This document shows positions 1-7,157 of a DNA stretch of 7,157 bases, in pieces. This stretch comes from an uncultured Rhodocyclaceae bacterium (GTDB lineage: Bacteria; Pseudomonadota; Gammaproteobacteria; Burkholderiales; Rhodocyclaceae). The first letter of the stretch is position 1; every line of letters begins with the position of its first letter. A program made the position numbers and the translations under genes. Where the stretch lies: contig CAIYZZ010000204.1 in NCBI GenBank assembly GCA_903930805.1, forward strand, positions 1 to 7,157, written 5' to 3'. The notes under the pieces were generated by a model, which worked only from the letters and a program-made list of their open reading frames with translations, was not told the DNA's origin and searched no databases.

Positions 1-46
1 CGTTTGCCATCTTGCCAGCGCCGACTTTTTGTCAATCGAGAACACC
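1..46 (+). other. aspS upstream leader (partial, cut by window start)
   Basis: Short stretch in front of aspS. It holds one copy of the dispersed 23-bp repeat (7-30), ending in a run of five T. No convincing Shine-Dalgarno sequence precedes the aspS ATG; GAG at 38-40 is the closest thing. Any promoter probably lies upstream of the window. The T run could be the tail of an intrinsic terminator whose other arm is outside the window, but that cannot be judged here. Confidence 0.4.
7..30 (-). repeat. Dispersed 23-bp repeat, copy A
   Basis: Read on the minus strand this is AAAAGTCGGCGCTGGC followed by AAGATGG. It matches copy B (3098-3120) at 22 of 23 positions in the opposite orientation. It sits 16 bp upstream of the aspS ATG. 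It is not an obvious hairpin by itself. Function unknown. Confidence 0.6.
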
Positions 47-1846
47 ATGCGTACCCATTACTGCGGTCAACTCTCCGCCGCCAACGTCGATCAAATCGTC
101 ACTCTCTGCGGCTGGAACCATCGCCGCCGCGACCATGGCGGTGTGATCTTCATCGACCTACGCGACCGCGAAGGCATGACTCAGGTGGTCTGCGACCCTG
201 ATCGGCCGGAGATGTTCAAGCTGGCCGAGGCTGTACGCGGCGAGTTCGTGCTCAAGATCACCGGCAAGGTACGCCGCCGTCCCACCGGCACCGAGAATCC
301 CAACATGCCGTCGGGTGAGATTGAGATTCTTTGTCACGCCATGGAAATCCTCAACGCCGCAGTGACACCGCCGTTCCAACTCGACGACGACAACCTCTCC
401 GAGAACGTGCGCCTGGTCAACCGCGTGATTGACCTGCGCCGGCCGCAGATGCAGAAGAACATGATGCTGCGCTACAAGACGGCGCGCGCCTTCCGCCGCT
501 TTCTCGACGACAACGGCTTCATCGACATCGAGACGCCGATGCTGACCAAGAGCACCCCCGAGGGAGCCCGCGACTACCTCGTGCCCTCGCGCGTGCATCC
601 CGGCCAGTTTTTCGCCCTGCCGCAATCGCCGCAGTTGTTCAAGCAACTATTGATGGTCGCCGGCTTCGACCGCTACTATCAGATCGTCAAGTGCTTCCGC
701 GATGAAGACCTGCGCGCCGATCGCCAGCCCGAATTCACCCAGGTGGATATCGAGACCTCGTTCATGGACGAGGCCCAGATCACTGCCATCATCGAGCAGT
801 TGATCCGCTACGTCTTCAAGGACGCCATCGACGTCGATCTGCCCGACCCCTTCCCGCGCATGACCCACGCCGAAGCCATGCGCCGCTTCGGCTCCGACAA
901 GCCCGACCTGCGCGTGACGTTGGAGCTCACCGATGTCACCGATGCCGTCAAGGATGTCGCCTTCAAGGTTTTCAGTGGCCCGGCCACCAGTGGCGGCCGT
1001 GTCGCGGCGCTGCGCGTTCCCGGTGGCGCAGTACTGACGCGCGGTGAAATCGACGGCTACACCGAGTTCGTCAAGATCTATGGCGCCAAAGGCCTCGCCT
1101 ACATCAAGATCAATGACGCGTCCAAGCTCAACGAGGAAGGCCTCCAGTCGCCCATCGTCAAGAACATCCACGCCAACGCGCTGAAGACCATCGTCGAGCG
1201 CACCGGCGCCCAGTCCGGCGACCTGATCTTTTTCGGCGCCGACAAGACCAAGGTCGTCAATGATGCGATGGGCGCATTGCGCAGCAAGATCGGTCACGAA
1301 AAGAACTATCTCAATGGCAAGGCCTGGGAGCCACTGTGGGTCGTCGATTTCCCCATGTTTGAGTTCAGCGAAGAGGACAAGCGCTGGACGGCCTGCCACC
1401 ATCCCTTCACCTCGCCCAAGGACGGCCACGAGGAACTCATGGCGACGAACCCGGGCGAGTGCCTGGCCAAGGCCTACGACCTCGCCCTCAACGGATGGGA
1501 AATCGGCGGCGGTTCGGTACGTATCCACAAGGCTGATGTGCAGGCGCGCGTCTTCGAGGCACTCGGTATCGGCGATGAGGAGCAGCGCGTGAAGTTCGGT
1601 TTCCTGCTCGACGCGTTGCGCTACGGCGCGCCGCCTCACGGCGGCCTGGCCTTCGGCCTAGACCGCATCGTCACCATGATGACCGGCGCCGAATCGATCC
1701 GCGACGTCATCGCCTTCCCCAAGACACAGCGCGCCCAATGCTTGCTCACCGATGCGCCCTCGGACGTCGACGAGAAGCAGTTGCGCGAACTGCATATTCG
1801 CCTGCGGCAGAAAGTGGAAACGCAAGTCGAAGTCGGCAAGGCTTGA
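47..1846 (+). CDS. aspS: Aspartyl-tRNA synthetase, probably non-discriminating
   Basis: Cytoplasmic class II synthetase that charges tRNA with aspartate; 599 aa, close to the bacterial norm of about 590. Domains in order: OB-fold anticodon-binding domain (about 1-110, with [11 protein letters not shown] at 22-32), catalytic core with motif 2 [14 protein letters not shown] from F217, bacterial GAD insertion (about 280-420), and motif 3 GGLAFGLDR at 532-540 with the ATP-binding arginine R540. The ATG at 47 is chosen because MRTHYCGQL matches the family N-terminus; a TTG at 29 in the same frame would add six unmatched residues. H30 and G81 resemble the residues that make the Pseudomonas aeruginosa enzyme non-discriminating (E. 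coli has Leu and Lys there), so it may also form Asp-tRNA(Asn) for GatCAB. That specificity is inferred; the identity is nearly certain. The next gene starts 2 nt after its stop. Confidence 0.98.
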   Translation: MRTHYCGQLSAANVDQIVTLCGWNHRRRDHGGVIFIDLRDREGMTQVVCDPDRPEMFKLAEAVRGEFVLKITGKVRRRPTGTENPNMPSGEIEILCHAMEILNAAVTPPFQLDDDNLSENVRLVNRVIDLRRPQMQKNMMLRYKTARAFRRFLDDNGFIDIETPMLTKSTPEGARDYLVPSRVHPGQFFALPQSPQLFKQLLMVAGFDRYYQIVKCFRDEDLRADRQPEFTQVDIETSFMDEAQITAIIEQLIRYVFKDAIDVDLPDPFPRMTHAEAMRRFGSDKPDLRVTLELTDVTDAVKDVAFKVFSGPATSGGRVAALRVPGGAVLTRGEIDGYTEFVKIYGAKGLAYIKINDASKLNEEGLQSPIVKNIHANALKTIVERTGAQSGDLIFFGADKTKVVNDAMGALRSKIGHEKNYLNGKAWEPLWVVDFPMFEFSEEDKRWTACHHPFTSPKDGHEELMATNPGECLAKAYDLALNGWEIGGGSVRIHKADVQARVFEALGIGDEEQRVKFGFLLDALRYGAPPHGGLAFGLDRIVTMMTGAESIRDVIAFPKTQRAQCLLTDAPSDVDEKQLRELHIRLRQKVETQVEVGKA

Positions 1847-1848
1847 TC

Positions 1849-2184
1849 ATGCTGCGCGGTTTTCTTGCCCTGCTGCTGGCTTGTTTTCTGGGGCTGGCAC
1901 AGGCACAGGAAATCGCAGCAGTCGACCTCCCCGCCGAGGCGAGAGAGACCCTGCAACTGATCGCCCAGAACGGCCCATTTCCCCATCAGCGCGACGGCGT
2001 CGTCTTCGGCAACTACGAGAAACAGCTACCGCCCAAACCGCGCGGCTACTACCGCGAATATACAGTCGCAACACCTGACGTAAAACAACGTGGTGCGCGC
2101 CGCATTGTTTGCGGCGGGGAGCGGCAACACGATTGCTACTACACCGCCGACCATTACCGCAGCTTTAGAAAGATCCGCGCATGA
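1849..2184 (+). CDS. Secreted guanyl-specific ribonuclease, RNase Sa/N1/T1 family (barnase superfamily)
   Basis: Small extracellular or periplasmic endoribonuclease of 111 aa. Residues 1-19 are a signal peptide (hydrophobic LALLLACFLGLA, cleavage likely after AQA). The mature part follows Streptomyces RNase Sa closely: LPAEARETLQLIA, NGPFP, DGVVFGN, GYYREYTV, RGARRIVCG and YYTADHY. The catalytic set is present: E70, R81, R85 and H102 align with Sa E54, R65, R69 and H85, so the enzyme should be active. The N- and C-terminal cysteines that form the Sa disulfide are missing; C88 and C96 are the only mature cysteines. The ATG at 1849 has AAGG at 1838-1841, 7 nt upstream, inside the aspS end. Its TGA overlaps the barstar ATG. 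A toxin or nutrient-scavenging role is inferred from the inhibitor next door. A lipobox reading (LLAC at 9-12) is unlikely because the signal would be too short. Confidence 0.93.
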   Translation: MLRGFLALLLACFLGLAQAQEIAAVDLPAEARETLQLIAQNGPFPHQRDGVVFGNYEKQLPPKPRGYYREYTVATPDVKQRGARRIVCGGERQHDCYYTADHYRSFRKIRA

Positions 2185-2624
2185 CCGACACCCGCTATGC
2201 CGATATCCTGATCCGACTCGAACACGCCAGCGTCTATCACATGCCAGGCGATGGCGAAGCCGGGCTGATTGCCGCTGCCGAGCAAAACGGCTTTACGGTT
2301 TTCCGCGTCAATCTGGCAGACGTGCGCGACAAAGCCGAACTGCTCAAGACCATCGGCAGCGCCATGGGTTTCCCCGAGTGGTTCGGTCACAACTGGGATG
2401 CACTGCTCGACTGCCTGACCGACCTCGGCTGGCAACCGGCCGATGGCTATGTCGTCATTCTTGAGCATTGCGACGGCATCCACGGGCGCACGGAAACCGA
2501 CTTCGTACAGATGCTGCAAGTCTTCGAGGCCGCTGCCAATGAGTGGCGCGAACAAGGCTTCGCTTTCTGGTGCTTCGTTGACATGCAGGCTGACGGCATC
2601 AACTGGCTTGCTGATATTGCCTGA
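2181..2624 (+). CDS. Barstar family ribonuclease inhibitor
   Basis: Cytoplasmic inhibitor expected to bind the ribonuclease encoded just upstream and protect the producer from enzyme that fails to leave the cell. It is 147 aa, against 90 for Bacillus barstar, with about 38 extra N-terminal residues and a C-terminal tail. The signature FPEWFGHNWDALLDCLTDL (64-82) matches the barstar helix that plugs the barnase active site: D73 and D77 take the places of barstar D35 and D39, and W67/F68 those of Y29/Y30. LQVFEAA (112-118) matches a later barstar helix. The ATG at 2181 overlaps the ribonuclease TGA (ATGA), so the two are translationally coupled and made in step. No signal peptide is seen, as expected for an intracellular inhibitor. 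Pairing with this particular ribonuclease is inferred from adjacency plus matching families. Confidence 0.93.
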   Translation: MTDTRYADILIRLEHASVYHMPGDGEAGLIAAAEQNGFTVFRVNLADVRDKAELLKTIGSAMGFPEWFGHNWDALLDCLTDLGWQPADGYVVILEHCDGIHGRTETDFVQMLQVFEAAANEWREQGFAFWCFVDMQADGINWLADIA

Positions 2625-2649
2625 CGGCCCGCCGGCCTCCTGCCCTACT

Positions 2650-3093
2650 GTGCCCGGCACGAAAAAACCCGTCTCCGTCCTGGTCGTCATCCACGACCCA
2701 TCGCTCAATATTCTGCTGCTCGAACGTGCGGCGCATCCAGGCTACTGGCAGTCGGTCACCGGTAGTCAAGAGGCCGACGAAAACTTGCCCACGACAGCAA
2801 TGCGCGAAGTTGCCGAAGAAACCGGCATCATGTGTGCTCCTGACGACCTGCGCGATTGGCGCATGACGAACCGCTTCGAGATTTTCGCCGAGTGGCGCGA
2901 CCGCTATCCGGCGGGTGTCACGCACAACACCGAGCATATCTTCAGCCTCTGCGTCCCAGAAAACACCACAGTGCGCACCAACCCGGACGAACATCGCGCC
3001 TGGCGCTGGCTGCCCTGGCACGAAGCCGCCACTGCCTGCTTTTCCTGGACTAATCGCGATGCGATCATGATGCTCGGACGCGCTGCCAACTGA
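2650..3093 (+). CDS. nudB: Dihydroneopterin triphosphate diphosphatase (Nudix hydrolase)
   Basis: Cytoplasmic Nudix enzyme that removes pyrophosphate from dihydroneopterin triphosphate in folate synthesis. It is 147 aa from the chosen start; E. coli NudB has 150. The Nudix box is complete: G38, E44 and REVAEETG from R52, with metal-binding E56/E57. Family-specific stretches KPVSVLVVI, YWQSVTGS, FEIFAEWRDRYPAGVTHNTEH and FSWTNRDAI match NudB rather than a generic MutT. The start is uncertain. GTG at 2650 gives the right N-terminus but has no Shine-Dalgarno; TTG at 2617 would overlap the barstar gene and add 11 residues. It starts 25 nt after the barstar stop, so reinitiation is plausible. In E. 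coli nudB lies directly beside aspS; here two genes separate them. Confidence 0.9.
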   Translation: MPGTKKPVSVLVVIHDPSLNILLLERAAHPGYWQSVTGSQEADENLPTTAMREVAEETGIMCAPDDLRDWRMTNRFEIFAEWRDRYPAGVTHNTEHIFSLCVPENTTVRTNPDEHRAWRWLPWHEAATACFSWTNRDAIMMLGRAAN

Positions 3094-3097
3094 TTTG

Positions 3098-4049
<952 letters not shown>

Positions 4050-4057
4050 GCGCCATC

Positions 4058-4630
4058 ATGACCCAACCCGGCGAACGCAAGCTACAAATTTTGCAGGCTA
4101 TTGCCGCCATGCTGGAAAATCCAGCCGGTGAAAAAATCACCACCGCCGCACTGGCAGCCAGGCTGGAGGTTTCCGAAGCCGCGCTCTACCGGCACTTCCC
4201 GAGCAAGGCCCGCATGTTCGAAGGACTGATTGAGTTCATCGAAACCGCACTTTTTTCGGTGATCGGCCAGATCGCCGCCACGGAAGAAAATGGCCTACGT
4301 CAGGTTGAGTTGATGCTCGCTGCCACCCTACGCTTTGCCGGCAAGAATCGTGGCCTCGCCCGCGTCATGATTGGTGACGCTCTCGTGCACGAAAACCCGC
4401 GTCTGCAGGTGCGCATCAATCAATTGTTCGAGCGACTGGAGGCCTCGCTCAAGCAGGCATTGAAGATTGCCTTGGCGCAGGGCACCCTGCCCGCCGAGCA
4501 CGACTGCCCGGCACATGCCGATCTGCTGGTATGCCATCTGCTGGGCCGCCTGCAACGCTTTGCCAAAAGCGGCTTCAAGGATGATCCGCTCAGCCATTGG
4601 GCGGCACAGTGGCCGCTGCTGGCCAACTGA
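4058..4630 (+). CDS. slmA: Nucleoid occlusion factor SlmA, TetR-fold DNA-binding protein
   Basis: DNA-bound inhibitor of FtsZ assembly that keeps the division septum off the nucleoid. It is 190 aa from the ATG at 4058; E. coli SlmA has 198. The N-terminal TetR helix-turn-helix is clear and SlmA-specific: ITTAALAARLEV, then SEAALYRHFPSKARMFEGLIEF (39-60). The C-terminal half keeps RINQLFERLEASLKQ and a terminal HWAAQWPLL. An in-frame GTG at 4046 overlaps the argB TGA (GTGA) and would add four residues; the ATG 8 nt after that stop is preferred, though neither has a strong ribosome binding site. Coupling to argB is by position only, as no functional link is known. No palindrome resembling the known SlmA site (GTGAGTACTCAC) was seen in the window. 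Confidence 0.93.
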   Translation: MTQPGERKLQILQAIAAMLENPAGEKITTAALAARLEVSEAALYRHFPSKARMFEGLIEFIETALFSVIGQIAATEENGLRQVELMLAATLRFAGKNRGLARVMIGDALVHENPRLQVRINQLFERLEASLKQALKIALAQGTLPAEHDCPAHADLLVCHLLGRLQRFAKSGFKDDPLSHWAAQWPLLAN

Positions 4631-4652
4631 TCGCCCGCAATAAATCTCTGCG

Positions 4653-4673
4653 CCGTCCCGCCAGTGCCGACTT

Positions 4674-4675
<2 letters not shown>
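4653..4675 (-). repeat. Dispersed 23-bp repeat, copy C
   Basis: On the minus strand AAAAGTCGGCACTGGC followed by GGGACGG, starting inside the hemB stop codon and filling most of the 43-bp slmA/hemB convergent gap. It matches copy B at 20/23. Like copy B, it directly follows a stop codon in the same orientation as the gene. No convincing terminator hairpin is seen in the gap. Confidence 0.55.
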
Positions 4676-6451
<1,776 letters not shown>

Positions 6452-6493
6452 AGGCGGAAAACACTCAAGAGGAGCAGCAAAAATTCAAGCTGG

Positions 6494-6501
6494 TATACAA
6501 T
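6494..6501 (+). promoter_or_regulatory. Candidate -10 region of the cytochrome c gene
   Basis: TATACAAT contains two overlapping -10-like hexamers (TATACA, TACAAT) 42-49 nt before the cytochrome ATG. The -35 positions (GGAGCA or AGCAGC) are poor, so an activator may be needed. It lies in the 91-bp gap shared with divergent engB, for which no clear promoter could be picked. Confidence 0.4.
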
Positions 6502-6529
6502 AGCGCGTTTGTTATTCGAGCTGTTCTCC

Positions 6530-6535
6530 GAGGAG
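6530..6535 (+). promoter_or_regulatory. Ribosome binding site of the cytochrome c gene
   Basis: GAGGAG lies 7 nt before the ATG at 6543. It is the strongest Shine-Dalgarno in the window and fixes this start. Confidence 0.85.
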
Positions 6536-6542
6536 CTTCACG

Positions 6543-7157
6543 ATGGTCCGCTTTTCGCTCACGTCGATGTTTTCCGTCGCCGCATTCACGCTGGCATCGC
6601 TTGCCCAGGCCAATGAGCCGGCCAAATCAGCCGTTTATCAAGGGGATGCAGCCAAAGGCCAGCCCCTGGCATCCGCCGTCTGCGGTGCCTGCCATGGCCC
6701 GGACGGTAACAGTGTCGCCGCTGCCAACCCCAAGCTCGCCGGCCAGCATGCTGCCTATCTCGTCAAGCAGATGAAGAACTTCAAGGGCGGCCCGGATGGC
6801 AAACCCGAACGCACTAATGCCATCATGAATGGCATGATCGCTCCCTACACTGAAGAGCAGATGAAGGACTTTGCCGCCTATTTCGCATCGCAAAAGCAGG
6901 GCGGTGGTGAAATGAAGAATAGCGACACCCTCGAGCTAGGCAAAAAACTTTTTCGCGGTGGCGACGCCAGCAAGGGCCTGCCGGCCTGTGCCGGTTGCCA
7001 CGGCCCCGCCGGTGCTGGCCTGCCCGCGCAATTTCCGCGTATTGGCGGCCAGCATCCCGAATACATCGAAGCCCAGTTGAAAACTTTTCGCGTCAGCGAA
7101 CGCGCCAACGATCCCAACAAGATGATGCAGATGATCGCCCTCAAGATGACCGATGCC
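6543..7157 (+). CDS. Dihaem cytochrome c4-like protein (3' end cut by window)
   Basis: Periplasmic electron carrier with two c-type haem domains in tandem, expected to pass electrons to terminal oxidases. 205 codons are present and no stop is reached; by comparison with c4 proteins perhaps 15-30 residues are missing. Residues 1-23 are a Sec signal peptide (FSVAAFTLASLAQA, cleavage after AQA). Haem-binding motifs are CGACH (47-51) and CAGCH (149-153), each followed by GP and by a KLAGQHAAYL- or RIGGQHPEYI-type stretch, the typical internal repeat of c4. Axial methionines are probably M95 or M98 in the first half and one of the KMMQM methionines in the second. Divergent from engB. In betaproteobacteria such a gene often precedes the resB/ccsA cytochrome maturation genes; that lies beyond the window and is only an expectation. 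Confidence 0.93.
   Translation, partial: MVRFSLTSMFSVAAFTLASLAQANEPAKSAVYQGDAAKGQPLASAVCGACHGPDGNSVAAANPKLAGQHAAYLVKQMKNFKGGPDGKPERTNAIMNGMIAPYTEEQMKDFAAYFASQKQGGGEMKNSDTLELGKKLFRGGDASKGLPACAGCHGPAGAGLPAQFPRIGGQHPEYIEAQLKTFRVSERANDPNKMMQMIALKMTDA

Noticed and set aside
647..1639. 330-codon open frame antisense to aspS
   Set aside because: It mirrors the codon bias of a high-GC gene on the other strand; its protein resembles no known family, and aspS is certain.
1849..1884. Lipoprotein signal in the ribonuclease (LLAC at residues 9-12)
   Set aside because: The segment before the cysteine is too short for a lipoprotein signal, and a standard AQA cleavage site follows at 17-19.

Overview
The window reads as part of a betaproteobacterial chromosome. 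A Rhodocyclales-type genome (Azonexus/Dechloromonas/Accumulibacter relatives) is my best guess. The reasons are moderately high GC, close resemblance of the proteins to gamma/betaproteobacterial versions, and the gene neighbourhoods aspS-nudB, argB-slmA and hemB/engB/cytochrome c4. The lineage is inferred from remembered family sequences, not from a search.

Layout. (1) 47-3093, plus strand: a tight four-gene run. It holds aspS (aspartyl-tRNA synthetase), a secreted RNase Sa-like guanyl ribonuclease, a barstar-type inhibitor overlapping it by ATGA, and nudB (dihydroneopterin triphosphate diphosphatase). aspS and nudB are neighbours in many proteobacteria, so the RNase/inhibitor pair looks like a cassette inserted between two housekeeping genes. 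(2) 3094-3161: a 10-bp perfect hairpin with a T tract that probably ends this run; its loop carries a TAGAAT -10-like hexamer in front of argB. (3) 3162-4630, plus strand: argB (N-acetylglutamate kinase, arginine synthesis) and slmA (TetR-fold nucleoid occlusion factor), closely coupled. (4) 4674-5684, minus strand: hemB (porphobilinogen synthase, Mg-type), convergent with slmA. (5) 5685-5850: the most interesting segment. It carries what looks like an undocumented plus-strand small RNA of about 110 nt, made of four consecutive hairpins ending in a strong intrinsic terminator. One loop is a perfect anti-Shine-Dalgarno sequence and the terminator loop is also C-rich. A GGAACTT sigma-E-like -35 lies at the right distance upstream. 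(6) 5828-6451, minus strand: engB/yihA (ribosome-assembly GTPase), whose last codons lie inside the sRNA terminator. (7) 6543-7157, plus strand: a cytochrome c4-like dihaem protein, cut by the window end, divergent from engB.

How it fits together. The small RNA converges on the 3' end of engB, the position held by Spot 42 in E. coli and, as I recall, by ErsA in Pseudomonas and sX13 in Xanthomonas (near polA/engB). Here hemB takes the place of polA on the other side. The surroundings are haem synthesis (hemB) and a haem protein (cytochrome c4), so a stress-responsive RNA here could touch respiration or haem supply; that part is speculation.

A 23-bp dispersed repeat occurs three times in intergenic or gene-end positions (7-30, 3098-3120, 4653-4675), with a weaker fourth copy inside engB (5942-5963). 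No stretch longer than 300 bases lacks a gene. No tRNA, rRNA, CRISPR array, insertion sequence or prophage element was seen.
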